Of a stretch of DNA of 64,000 nt, positions 48,315 to 61,418 are shown piece after piece; position 1 is the first letter of the stretch, and every line of letters starts with the position of its first letter. The DNA is from Torreya grandis (lineage: Eukaryota; Streptophyta; Pinopsida; Cupressales; Taxaceae). The position numbers and the translations under genes are program-made. The notes below the pieces were generated by a model. The model searched no databases, was not told the DNA's origin, and was given only the letters and a program-made list of their open reading frames with translations. The DNA lies in the NCBI GenBank assembly GCA_037957365.1, contig JARHVA010001922.1, forward strand, positions 2,367,001 through 2,431,000, written 5' to 3'.

Positions 48315-51099
48315 TTTATAGTGAATCACAAGGGTTGACCAACCTGATGGTCAAAATAACTAATTATATTTCATGTGATAAAGGTAGATTGAAGCATACC
48401 AACTTTGACTTTTACTAGCAAAGAGACTCTTTTGGGCTTTGTAACACCTCTTTTGAATGTGACACAACAATAATAAATGGAAAAAACCACTAAAATAGGA
48501 AGAAAAGGCATATAATCAAAGGAAACGTGAAAATAAACAATGAAAGAGAATCAGATTGTTACTTGTGCTAATCACTTATTAAAACAAAGCAAACCTAAAA
48601 CAACTAACTTGAACTGACAATCTTTCCTCTAGGATAAAATGGAAATATATTTGGTCCACCATAAAACCTTGAAACATGATTGCTTCCTTTTGATGGCTTA
48701 TTCTTGCATTTAAGAACACTTGTATGTTCATGTCTTTTGGATGATGTAGTTGGGTCTCCTACTTCCATTCTCAGGTAAATAGATTGAAGCTATGGATCAA
48801 AGACCTAATCATATTCCTCCCATATTCTTATTTATTATATCAAGAATGTTAATTCTTCCTCATTCATAGGCTAATAATGATTTGTCTCATACTCATTTAG
48901 TGATTGTATTGTAAAATCAACTTGAATACTTGGATTGGTGTCTTCATTATACTCTATTTGAGGTAGTGATTTGCTAAGATCTTCAACTTCTTGATAGTTA
49001 TTCAAATGTGGCTATAATATGTCATTAATATCTTCTTAGGGAACAAATATAATATTATTCTTTATAGAACATTCTTCTAGCTCATCATAGAGTGGAGATG
49101 GACTATCAAAATTTGAATAAAAACCCTCCAAGTTATCCCAAAAGGCCATTTTATCATGATTAACTAAAAAAACATGGAATTAATTAGTATTCTTATCATT
49201 TAAAACATGTTGATCACATATTTATAACCTTTTGATGGATTCATATGAAGGTTATTGATCTGTTACACTTGCTTCATCTTCATCTTGAGTAGAGAATGGC
49301 ATCTCATTTATCCACTCAAGCTCTAGATAATCTTGCTTTTGGATCTCTAGAATAACATTTCCTTCTTGAGGCTCCAAAATATTTTTGGAATACTTAGGTG
49401 AAGCATCAACCTACTATTTTATCTCATCATCCAAATCCATCATTTTAAGCTCTTTAATTTCACTCAAGAAATCATGGTACAATTGTTGCCATTGATCACC
49501 TTCTTCAAGAATATTCTCCATCTTAGCACTAGATCTGTGTGAGTGTTCTTCATAGATACCTTATAAATAAATATTTGTTTTTACTTTATTTATATCAGCT
49601 GCTACAAGCTCCTGAGAATCCTCTTGAAACTCATCTTCTTTGGTATCATTAAAAATTGAATCTTGATTGTCCTTGCCAAATGGTGTCCCAATAATGATTT
49701 CTTCTTCTTGATGACTAAAATCACCTTCATTTTCTATCTATTTATCTACATATTCTTAACTTACCTCACAAAAAGAGGTTATTTCTCCAAAAGTTGCATG
49801 GTATATCCTTAAAAGTATTTATTAAGATGAGAAAGGTCCACAGAAGTTACCATAGATGCCTGATTTTTCTCATTGAGTTACTCTTCTTGGATCATCTTCA
49901 CCTCTTCTCTTTGTTGCACTATTTCTTGAATAGTTTTCCATAAAAGAAAGGACTTAGGATTTTGAGGAGGAAGGAGTGGAAGCTTAATGATATCATGTTT
50001 GATCTTGATTTTAGCATCTTGACTCATGATTAAATGTTATTCTTTCTCCATGGACTATTGTACTTGATTCCATGTTAAAAGCTTAGGTTTAGAAACTTCT
50101 TAAATTGGACTTGTGGTAGTTATGGGTGTGAAATAAGGAATTTAATTATGTGTTGCCTTTGCATCTACCATTGAATGCTAAAGATTTTGATTTGTAAGCT
50201 CAATTTTCATGGCTAGATTAGCCTCAAAATCATTGGAGATCTCTTCCTACAAACTTGAAGATGTAGGTTCTTGTATGATCTGTAGTGCAATATGAAAATT
50301 AGTCTCCTCAAAACATACTTGTTTAGCCTTTTGAGGCCTCTCTTGGATAGAATTACAAGTAGGAAAGCTAGGCAAGGTTTGGATTGAGTCTTAAGGGCTA
50401 TGATAAACATTAGTTTGGCATTCATGAAGGGAAAAGGGTATCTCTATAGGAATTTATTTTTGATTGTGATGACCCTAGTGTTTCTCATAAACCACCAACC
50501 TCTCTTCAACACTTACAATTAGATCACCTATGTCTAGAATATTATCACTAAACTTTGAATGTCTTTGCCTTATGAAAGATGCACATACCTTTTTTTACTT
50601 CTATCAATTATCTCTCATGTCTTGAATTTCATGCTTGGGAATCTCCAGCCCATAACTCTTTTGAGTGTCTATGCTTACCATTTGATTCTCATAGCCAAAC
50701 AGAGTTTGTTCGAAGCTTGAGATGGATTATTTATGGAATTAACTAGGCTGATCAAAAAGGTTAAAAGATTCATGAGAGTTATTATAGGACTGCTATAAGA
50801 TTTCATATTGCTAATAAAGCTCTATATATTTATTATATGGCTGATATGGATAATGATAAGGCTGATATGGGTCATGAGGATCATATTAGAACTATTGATG
50901 AGGAAAATTATGATGGAATTCTCCTTTATAGGCTGCCATGTCCTAGAAAATCATGAAGATAACTAAAATTATGAACAAAAATATGCCTTTTACCTTGAGA
51001 AAAGGACCATCAGAGTACTTAAAACTAGTTCTAAAGATGAATATGATACAAACTTATATTATAATGGCTGAATTTGTGTCCCACTTGGCATGCCATAAT
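48315..51099 (-). mobile_element. element G internal region
   Basis: Lies between the two G LTRs. At its right end the minus strand reads TATGGCATGCCAAGTGGGAC, a primer-binding-like site sharing TGGCAT-CC-TGGGA with the R family. It has no gag, RT or integrase motif and is mostly occupied by a degenerate minus-strand frame. Confidence 0.75.
48650..50960 (-). pseudogene. unrecognised element G protein, distant relative of the R-family protein
   Basis: Minus-strand translation, across stops and shifts, gives from right to left: a Tyr/Pro-rich start (DPHDPYQPYHYPYQPYN, about 50890-50840), KSFLLWKTIQEIVQQREEVK with MIQEE (about 49960-49890), EEIIIGTPFGKDNQDSIFND (about 49720-49660), an acidic Glu/Asp-rich run (ILEEGDQWQQLYHDFLSEIK, about 49525-49460), HDKMAFWDNLEGFY (about 49160-49120) and NIFPFYPRGK (about 48640). 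Each block has a partner in the same order in R: SWKLFKE..MKEEV, EIIIGSP, EVAFWDELELF and IFPFYLGG. Collinear weak similarity supports common descent. No known catalytic motif is seen; function unknown. Confidence 0.55.
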
Positions 51100-54000
51100 T
51101 ATTAGCAACCTAAGTAGCAACATGCTCTAAGGATGATAGATTTTACTCTGAAACTCTTTCACACTTGGACTAACATTGGAGTGATCTAAGGTGTGGGACA
51201 CCCTAACTCAGACCTGACCTCTAGATTTGATGAAGCTAGCTACTTGGATGTATCACTTTGCTTTGCTACTAAACTACTAATTTTTGGGATGAAAAGGGGG
51301 AAGAAGGAAACTGAAATTGAAATTTATTCTACTATTGGTGATACACCTGTATTTTTTGATTATCCACTCTACCTAAACTCATAAAACACTGATAAGACAA
51401 AATAATGACTAAAAATACAACCCCAAATGACTCCTATGCATCAATATTTCATGTATAGGTTTTATTAGTTGATCAAATCCTAAGGGAATTGATGGAATAG
51501 GCCTGATTCAAGACACTAACTAGTCACTTATATCATTGTTATCTCAGCCAAATGACATCAAACACTAAAACATGAACTGCATAAGTTAGCTTACTAGTAA
51601 CTAGGTGAGATTAGGACTTGACAAGGGAGAAATTTCTACCACATATTCAAATAAAACCAATATTACACTCTATACCATAATATGGAATCTAAAACTAATA
51701 ATTTTATTCATCTTAAAAGGTTACAAAACTCAATCTTGGTAGAGTCTAGTCGTGCCAAGAGAGGGATGGATTGATCTTAAAAAATGGCCTAAAAGCCTAC
51801 ATATATAGAAAAGAGAAGAGAATATAAATCCAAGAATGGAATAAAATATGGAATAAAAGTAAACTTCACTTCATTTTCAATCAAACTTCAATTACAAATT
51901 GATATTAAAGTCCTCAATAAATCTCCTTTTGTTGAAAATCTTGCATGAATCTCTCTTTGGCATTAGAAAAAGAGGTGGGCCTTTATTGAGTTAGTAAAAA
52001 TTATTCATGCATGAATAATACAGAATATTTTTGTGAATTACTCAACTTTAATTGATTTAAAGTCCTTGATTTTCATGAAAATCAAAGGAATGTGCATAAA
52101 TTGTTTGGTTAACTCAAGACTAATCAACTAAAGTCATTTGTAGTTAAGACTAGTTAACTACCCCTTTGGTCCTTCTTTGCATGAATTGGAAATTAAAGAA
52201 TTTAAATTAAATTATATATACATTTGAAGAGAATATATTTAGCATGGAAACTCTAAGATAACTCCTTGATAGGATTTTAATGCCACTCATTAGTTGACTT
52301 TCTTGCCAAATAGGCCTAGTAGAGTAACTTTATATAATTGTTGGCTTATGAAAAACTTTATGAAAACCATGAAACCTGAAAAAAATAATGATATTATACT
52401 TGTAAAAACTCATCCCACCATGAGATAGGTGATTTTGATGAAGAAACTCATGTCATTCAGTCACCATGGTTGATAGGTCAATTTTGCTCTAAATTCCTTG
52501 CAAAGTGGATGTTTTGAAGGAGATGGTAGGGGGACTTACAGGTGTATTTTTTACCATATGAAGATTTTAGGATTAAAAAAATTCTCAAGCTTCAATCTCT
52601 ATGAATTGGATTCATTTAAATGCCTTGTACCTCATTTTCATACTTTTTTCTATACAAACCTAAATTTTGCCCTGTTCCATATAAATCTATACAAAAAATT
52701 AGCATTGATGTAATCCTTTCTGAGTATAATTTATTTTTAAAGAGGTTTTAGGTTAATATATGAGGTTTTTATGTAAATAAAATCAACTTTTCTCAAAACT
52801 AGTCATTATTAGGGTTTGTGAGCTTTTTAGAGCTGAATCTTCTTATTAATGATTCATGAAGCACATACCACCAAATCCAAAATTATTTCCATGAATTTTT
52901 ATTATACTTTCCCCCTCAAAATATTTTTAAATATTGTGTTCCCATTCAAAATATATTAGAAGATATCACGTGAAGGAAATTTTCTTGTAGGGTTTTGCTT
53001 GCATTCTAGATTGCCTACGTTCTTAGTGATTGTTTATAAATCACAACCCCTAAAACAACCTAAATTTTCATTAATTATAAGTTAATATGTTTAATAAAAT
53101 AATTCTAATATATTTTCTCCAAATGCTTCACTTGGTTAAATATATGAGCATCTGATCAGGTTTCCCGAAAGGGTGTCTGGAGCTATAGAAATTGGATTTC
53201 CTCCTTGGACTAAAATTTACTATTCCATTACTTCTATATACCTAAAATAATCATCATGAGACTTTTAAAATGTTATAAAAACACTTTTTATGTGTCTTAT
53301 TTCTTGATAGATCCAAAATTACCTTTTAGCCTATAGGTCTACTTGCTTAAATGAGCCCTCAAGGGCATGGTTTGCATGTGATTTGGAGTTTAAACATTAT
53401 CCTAAGGTATTATTAATATTTATTATCATCATAACATGATTTTAAAATAATCCAATGAGATTATAAACCTTTTTATCACTTCAAAACCCACTTTGACCTC
53501 CTCTTGCTCCATTGTGATTATTTTTTAACTAGTGAGAGACGGTGTCAAAATAGCAAATATTTACACTTGTACAATGGAATTTTAAATTATATGTAGTATT
53601 CCTCAAGTTATGATGATTTTTTTTTACCAAATTTCATGTCTTTAAAGCACCTATAGATGCTAAAATATTCAAAAATCCCTCAAAATTACCTCTCTTGCAT
53701 GGTTTGAGCATGTGGTTGACTATATTTTTCTTCTTTTACCATGGTGATTGGGCCTAAAAATGATGAATATTTTTTTAAAAGGATCATAAAATTATTCTTG
53801 GAGTGATTCCATACCCTTTGAATAGCCTCCTCAACCTTCATGTCTCCTCAAACAAGATTTTAGGTCTCTTTATGTGCATAGTTCTGTATAGAAGCCTATA
53901 CTATGTCCTGTGAGATTAGAAATGATTCTTAATAGCTTGATGATGATGATGATGATGATATGAAAGTTAAATAGTGATTTACTTGAAGATAAAATCTTAT

Positions 54001-57000
54001 ATTAAACCATAACTTGACCTAGAAGTCCCTTGAATTAGGTTTTCTAGTAAATGACTATGAGGGTATTGCCATTATTGGTTGTAGGTGCAAGTTTTAAGTT
54101 GACTTTGACTGCATATTTGTGTTCTTGAAGGTCTATCATGATGACCTATTGCTTATCCTTTCTATCATTATCTTTTTTTTCTCATGAAACATCTTCCTAT
54201 GCATATTATCACCTTAAAAAACATTGTATTCTATTCAATTAGCTCAAAAGCTACTTCTACCCTTTAGTAGGGCTATAGGTGTTGATTTGAAAAGGAAAAC
54301 TTGTAGGTTATCTTGGAAAGTCTATACTATTAAACTTTGACCTCATGTTTTCCACCTCTCACCTTAAATAGATCTAAACAATCACTAAACTATTCAAGAA
54401 GAATCAGTGTCTATACCTCATGAAGCATACTTGCTTAAAGGTCCTTTAGCCTATGTGGTTATAGATGAATGTTTTGAGGAATTGATAATTGTAGCACTCT
54501 ATTATTTTTTATCATATAAATCACATTTTAAACCAATTTATCCCTCTTTAAAACATTCATTCTTATAAATCAATCGTCTCCTCATGATCATAGACCTTCT
54601 ATTATGTGCTTGACTATGTTTTCATACTTATTAGCCCTTGTACAGGCTGAGAACAGGGTCCTTATATGCTTGGAGAGGGTATAAAAAACATAAGATGTCA
54701 TTTAGTGTCACTATGTTATGTGGTTACTATAAAAAAATCAAAACCTTATTTAAGTATTCAAAACCCTTGTTACATATTCAAAGCAATGCTTGACAATTGT
54801 AGGCTTCCTTTTGATGGTTGTAGGTGATCACTTCCTCTAATTAAGACCTTATTAAAACTTGAATGTGTTATTTTCCTTTATATCTCCTTGAAATTTTAAT
54901 ATCAATGCTTGACTATCCCTTGATAATCAGATTAGCCTCTTGAGCCTTATAAAGTCTTTCTTACTATAGTTATCATTATTAAAAAGTCATAGGCTTGTAG
55001 GCCACCTCCTCCTTTAGGATTATAGTTCACCATTTCATAAAATTGGATGTCATTTAGGCTTTGAGAAATTTTGACCTCTCCTTTTTCATTAATTGAATAC
55101 CTTTTTTTTGGAAAAATACTATACCTACCATCATTTTTTAAACAAACTTTCTCTTCATATATGCACTTGACTATACTAAAATGATGTCCTTTGTATGGAC
55201 AATGACAATATTTAGGACTACTTGGAGGGATTTTCAAACATATAAAAAAATATTAAGAGTCATTAACTTTCAAAGATCCTTATTAGTCATAATGACCTCT
55301 TTGAAGGTCTTAAAACCTAAATATGCTTCCATTGTTGTCTATATTATTGACCTGTAGGGTCTTGAGTTGGATGTAGGTGTCCTTAGTTGGATTTTATAGA
55401 GACAATTATGATGAGATCCTTCATTTAAATCTTTGGCTTATGTTCTTCATGGCTAATATAACCATGTTATTCTTTTGTTGTAGGTCTCCTCTATGACTAT
55501 ATTTTGATACTTCATTGGTGCATATGAATTATTTCTCATGTTCATGATGAATTCCATCCTATTTTATTCTCATGAAAATAATTTAATGATATTCCTAAAC
55601 CCTTAATAAATTTTTTCTCACCTTGACCATTCATTGAACCTTCATGATTAATTGTTTGACTATGTTGGTCTATAGTAAGCCTCATTTCCTGAGTGTATAT
55701 GATATTTGATTGGCCTACAAACTTTATTTCTCATGCTTGTGATGGTTATTTACAAAACTCAACTCTCTTGATGATGATCCATGTAATGGATATGGGTGTG
55801 AGGGGGAAGGTATGAAAGATGATGAAAAACATGAAGGATGGGAAAAAGGCAGAAAACACAGTGAGAATACAGTGGTCAGATAGTGATATGGGGTGAATGG
55901 GATGGAGGTGGAAAGGAGCACTGGGAAGAATGATAAGACCAAGGTGAAGATTTAGATGATAAAATTAACACATGACCATCACACCATATTAATTTTTATG
56001 ACATTGGAAAAAGGCAAGGATCTAAAATTTGAAACATAGGTTTATAGAAAAACCTTAAAATATGCAAATTTCCTCAAAATATGCTAAACGAGCCCATTTG
56101 AAACATTTGAGAGAACCAATATGAGATAAAACATGGATATTTTTGATAATTTATTAGGTAAAATTGATTTAAAACATGAAAACATGAAGGAAATTGATTC
56201 CAAGGATATAAACAAGAAAAATTGAAAATCTACTCTCCCCAAAAGCGTACAATTTCTCCTCAGAGGCATGCCAAACTATAGATTACACTAGTTGTATTTG
56301 ATAGATTTGTTTGACCTTAAAATGTCTAAAATATGAATAAATAAGGCCATGGAAAGGAATATTAGGTTCCAAATATTTTATAAAAACTTGATTATTTTGA
56401 AAATGTTGCCTTGGTAAGGAGAACTTGAGGAAAATCAGTTGCCTTCCTGGTTGTAAGACTACAAAATTAATCTGAGTTCAAATGAATGGTACATGAGGCT
56501 AGATAATATAATTTAAAAACAAATTAATAAATGAGGAATACATTTGAGTCTAGTTTCTTTTCCCCAAAATTTAGACCTGTACTTACATTCTACAAACCGT
56601 ACCATCAACAAACTTATAGGCAGGTCTCTTTGTGCAAAATGGCCAATTGCTTGAAGATGAACGATTTTCAACCTGTATTACACCAAAATGCCATGAAACT
56701 CTTATGGAAGATATTTCATGTCCTAATTCCTTTCTTTCATGCCTCATATGTACATAATTTTGTACAGATCCATACCTTTCTTTGTGAAATGGGTGAAAAT
56801 AACTTCTTTTTGGCCTTTTATTAAAATTTAAGACCTCCACCACCAAGTTTGATGCATGACAATGATATCCACGAGTATTTAACATGAAAAAATTAAAAAA
56901 TAAATTATTTCCATGCTCTAGAAGGCCAAAATTAGCATGTGGGAGGTAGAAAAGGGCCTTTTTGGGCTTTAAATTGCATTTAAACACCTTTTTATGTCAT

Positions 57001-57224
57001 TAAACTTTGGACTTAGGATAATATCATGCATATGAAAGTATTTCAAGGTAATATGAAGGATTTTAATGAATTTTGAATCTAATTTATAAATTTAAAGATA
57101 AATAATTATCCTTTTAGGCAAAAATACACCTATTTAACCAACTTGTAGAGACTATTGACATGATCCTGGAAAGTTTCAAATTACAGGGGTTGATATTTGT
57201 CCTTGATAGGCCAAATCACCAACA
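51100..57224 (-). repeat. right (5') LTR of element G, 6.1 kb
   Basis: Starts TATTAGCAACC (TG changed to TA) and ends CCAAATCACCAACA, then TSD AGGCT. Collinear with the left LTR apart from the solo LTR and a gap near 55330-55400. A TGA trinucleotide run lies at 53938-53959. The longer open frames inside (for example 56583-56987) are not supported as genes. Confidence 0.85.
53938..53959. repeat. (TGA)7 microsatellite
   Basis: Seven TGA units in the right LTR of G; the left LTR has no such run at the matching place (about 44600). Confidence 0.88.
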
Positions 57225-58804
57225 AGGCTTGAGATAGGTTTCTTGATCTTCATATTTATTAAGTAATTTAATTGAAATTAAAACTAATCATAACTCTTGT
57301 GTTTATGTCCTTGGATAATTTTATACCCCTTTCCACTTTTGGATCCACCAAGCTTTCTTGGAATTAGCTTTGGAAGACCTGCAACTTTCTAGGCATGAAG
57401 GTGTGCATGGTGGTCTAAAGCTAGTTGATGATACTCAAGCTCTTTTGGAATCCTTATGTGAATTCATGATGTCATGTTTCTCATTATCAACATTCTTTAT
57501 CATTTTTTAGGGAGATCAATACACTTTTAACCCACTTTTACAAGGCATTTAGACCTGTAACTTTTATTAGCCACCATTAATGGAGATTGATAACTTTACT
57601 CAAAACCCTCAAAAATTGATTGAACCTTGATGAATGAAACCTAGTTATTTAAATGGATTATATTATCATAATTATAGTTTTTCCAACTTTATTGAGCATC
57701 TCATTCACTCTCCAACACTTTCTTTCATGTCTGAGGCTCTTACTAGCCCTATCTCCTTGTAGCCTTGTTTTTATGCAAAGCTCCTTGTTTGGAGTAATCT
57801 AGAGGTGAAATAAGAAAAATAATAATATATTTGACAACCCATTTGGATCATTTATATATTTGAGTCATTTCATGAACCAAATATGAAGGTAAGTGTACTT
57901 ATTCTACCCTTTTCTCTCTCTAATTAGGCTTCTTTTACGCTGGAGCTCCAAGACTAAATTTTGGTCTTTTTGAGATATTGAACATATTTAACCTATATAA
58001 AAATGTGTGAATCACTTTTAGTTGGATATAATTATACTCCATGTCAAATTTTGAGGCTTATTTCATTACACAAATGTGGAAACCAAGAAATGACCTTCCT
58101 AGGCATAACAAATGCATATGCCTGAGAGGGTGATGAACTATAGAACATCTGATAATAGATTGGAAACTATTGGGGAATGTGTGTGATTATTTATGGGACT
58201 TTAAAGAACCATAAAAACTTCCCATATACTTTCAAGGGAGTGGAACTAGGCATAAAACTCATTGAAGGCCATCTTTCAGGTTTTTGCATCATAGGCCAGG
58301 AGCCTAAATTTATATTTTGAATGATATTCACAACTAAAACTGATTTTATATGCATTGGGAATACCATTATATAAACTTTATATTATTTAAAAATACAATC
58401 AAAATATTTTAATGAGCAAAACCCATAAAAAACCTATTCAACCATGCCTCCAAGAAGGCCAAAACTACATCCTTCTTCACTCAAACATCTCTCCTCCACT
58501 CCAAATGACTTATAATGGTATCAAAAATGTTATAATGGGTAAAATTATCCAAAATTAGGTGGAGGAAGTAAAAAAAAAAATTAATTCTTCAAAAAACCTC
58601 ACTTAACCTTTAAAATTTGTATTTGAAAGCTCATCAAGTGACTTAAAGCACTTTTGGTGTATTTTGGTCAATTTAGCTCCAAATGACTTCATTTTTGGTT
58701 CATTGAAGGATATAATTGGATGATAATACTATTATTCACCTAATGGATGAATACATAACACTAGATAGGCATATTTTTTTGATGTACACCAATTTTGGCC
58801 AATA
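57225..58804 (-). repeat. R LTR3, right part, after element G
   Basis: Resumes with AGGCTTGAGATAGG, matching LTR1 from about 29219, and ends TTTTGGCCAATA (CA changed to TA). The first five bases are the right TSD of element G. GGAAACCAAGAAATGACCTTC is shared with LTR1 (30069 and 58078). Confidence 0.88.
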
Positions 58805-61418
58805 TTTCTAGTGACCTCTAGGATTGCATGCCTACCTATGCAAGAGACCAGTAACCTTAGTATCCATTGGGCAAGGGAGTCTCCTATCTCATTAAACGCA
58901 TTGATATGAAGCTATAAATTATATTACAACTTTTGGATAACTTATCTCCATATAAAAAACAAATAATGATGTGATCAAATCACTTAGGGAATGACAAAAA
59001 CAAAACATAAGGGATGTGCATGAAGCACTCAGAGAAAAGCAACATACTATACAATGTGTAAAAATGAAACTTATAAGTAACTTCCTCTTGGGTCAATTGG
59101 GAATATTTTAGATCATTAATTTGTAATGGACAAGGATTAAAAATACATTGCTTGTGAGATACTAAATGTGGTGAACTAGGTTGATTGATTGCCAATCTTT
59201 TTGGCATGCTCTCCAATGGATGAATTGGGACAAACATATCTCCAATATAAAAAAAAACCATTAATAGTTCAATAATTTCTTGATGATGATATTTATCCTT
59301 GGTAAATATATCTAATATCACTTCCTTAAAGGTTATAGGATCACTTGTAAACTTTTCACTTGATGACTCTTTTGAATGTGAAGGTTGACTATCTAGGTTT
59401 GGGCAAAAGAGCTCCAGTTCAGCCCAAAAATAAAATTCCTCTTAATCACTTGTAAGATAAATAGTATCAAATTCACCAAGAATCATTATATAGAAGATAT
59501 ATTGGTCTTATTACTTTGTATATAAGGGAGGCTCATCATTTCAAGCAAGGTCTAACTCATAATGCTTTTGAGGCTCTTGATTTGACCAATCTTCTTCAAA
59601 CCTGAATACATCATCACTACATTCAAGTGACACCTCATTTTGAGATTTATAAACTAATAAAACCTCATTATTACCTTATTAATTTTAATCTATGTAGAGA
59701 GGACATTCAATAGTGCTTTCAAAGTCTGCCCCATATTTAGCTTGAGGATTGTCATCTTTAGGCTCTAATTTATGAGTGTCAAAGCCAAGCCAAGAAGGTT
59801 GGTCCAAACCTAATTGTTCCTCCTATAAATTAATTAGTATACCTATTATGATATCTTAATCATAGAAACTTTTATTTTACTCTTTTATATCACCTATGAC
59901 TACAATTTCTTCCTCTATCCTTGGTAAAATAGGTTCTTTCTCCAAGAGGGGGATGGTAAATGGGTGAAGAGGTTCATCTTGTTTGAAACTTGAGAGAGTA
60001 ATACTCCATCTAGGGATATTGAGAGGTGTCTTTAGTGGATCTTGAGGAGGGGAGAGGGGATCTTGTAAATATTTTAAAACAATCTCATTTATTTGAGCTA
60101 TGCATAAAGCATTTTATTTTTAAACCAAAACTTCCTCCTTATCTAGGACTGGTTCTTGGGTCACCACAACTAACACCTCCTCCTTCATCTCTATGCCTTC
60201 CTTGAATAATTTCCATGAGGTAAATTTATAGTGTTGAGCCATCTTTTTTTATTCTTATTATTGAATATCCCTAGGATAGGGTTGTCCCACTAGTGAGGAC
60301 ATGATATAACTAGGATCATTGGCATAGGGAGAGATCTATTGTGGGATGGATTCATGCTCTTGAATGAGAGTGTGTAGGGGTAAAAGAGGGTAAAATTATT
60401 TGTTTTGGTTTGATATGTTCTCTCTCCCAATGCTCTAACACCTCTTCAATGGATAGTATCCACTCTTTCATCTCTAGCTTCTCAACATGTGGATAGTCAC
60501 CTTATTTAATAGATGCCCACACACTCCAAAAATGATGTAATAAGCTACTTATCCACTCCATGACATGAATGAGGAATTATTTTCCAAGTCTAACCTCCTT
60601 ATTGATTTTCATGATTACTCTCCCTTGGTCCAATATTGTTTCTCTAATTCTTGATAAGTATGGACCTTGACAAGGTTGGTTAGGGGGCTGATTTTAAACT
60701 CTTAGAGGCTAAGCTTGAGTCTCCTAAAGGGGAGAAGACACATATTACTGATTTCACTAAGCATGCTGATCTTCATAAGACATCAACACACACTCCAATA
60801 TTTGGACCATGATTATGAACCGCACTTTTTTATCCCTCTCAAAAACTCCCCATTTTTTACCTTCACAAATTGACCACCTATTATTGAACAACTAAAAAGA
60901 ATTCCATGACTATTTTAGAACATGGATAGGGATGACTAAAAAAAGTTCTAAACCCCTACCAATCTCCCTTATCAACTTCATATAATTTGATAATGCTTAT
61001 TTGAGTCCTGACAAGGATGTAATAGGATAAACATGGTCTTGACAAGGGGGATTATAAGATTGATTTGAATAAAAAAGGGGTTGATCTTTTTCATACATAG
61101 GGGTGGGAGGAAGGTAAAGGCTATGATAGGGATGATAGGTTACTTGAGGGTCACTTGGGGGAACACATAAACATTATTAGCCTAATATGAGTGATAATGA
61201 TGTGAAGAACAAACGTGTTGATAAAAATGGGTTTATGTATACATACCAAGATTATGATTTTGGGTGATTAGGCTAATTTACCAGCTCATGTTCATATTGG
61301 ATTCACCATTGATGTTTGAAAATGTGCCTCTGAAGGTTGATTATAAGGAATAACAACACCAATTACTCTTCAGTGAAGTTAATAATATAGTATTCCCATT
61401 AGGTATGCCAAAAACTAT
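58805..61418 (-). mobile_element. R internal region 3
   Basis: Collinear with internal regions 1 and 2. The primer-binding-like site beside LTR4 reads TGGCATACCTAATGGGAATA on the minus strand. Confidence 0.8.
58980..61345 (-). pseudogene. unrecognised R-family protein, copy 3
   Basis: The most decayed of the three copies. Preserved blocks on the minus strand include the 59321-58980 piece with DMFVPIHPLESMPKRLAINQ and SSPHLVSHKQ, matching the last part of copy 1, and stretches equivalent to LLEKEPILPRI (about 59920-59950) and VIMKINKEVRLGK-like text (about 60600). No catalytic motifs are seen. Its value lies in confirming that the same frame, not only the same DNA, recurs in each internal region. 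Confidence 0.5.

Larger units (their letters stand above)
41054..57224 (-). mobile_element. element G: 16.2-kb retrotransposon with LTRs over 6 kb, nested in R LTR3
   Basis: Begins TGTTATCAACCC, ends CCAAATCACCAACA, and is flanked by the TSD AGGCT. The left LTR (41054-48314) and right LTR (51100-57224) are collinear; the internal region is only about 2.8 kb. No gag-pol domain is visible. The minus-strand frame in the internal region and the TGGCATGCC primer-binding-like site beside the right LTR indicate minus orientation. LTR divergence by eye over the first 260 bases is roughly 15 per cent, so it is old. Large size with mostly LTR and no polymerase fits a LARD-like, non-autonomous element. 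Confidence 0.88.

Noticed and set aside
56583..56987. 134-codon minus-strand open frame in the right LTR of element G
   Set aside because: The matching part of the left LTR does not keep the frame, so it is a chance open frame in LTR sequence.
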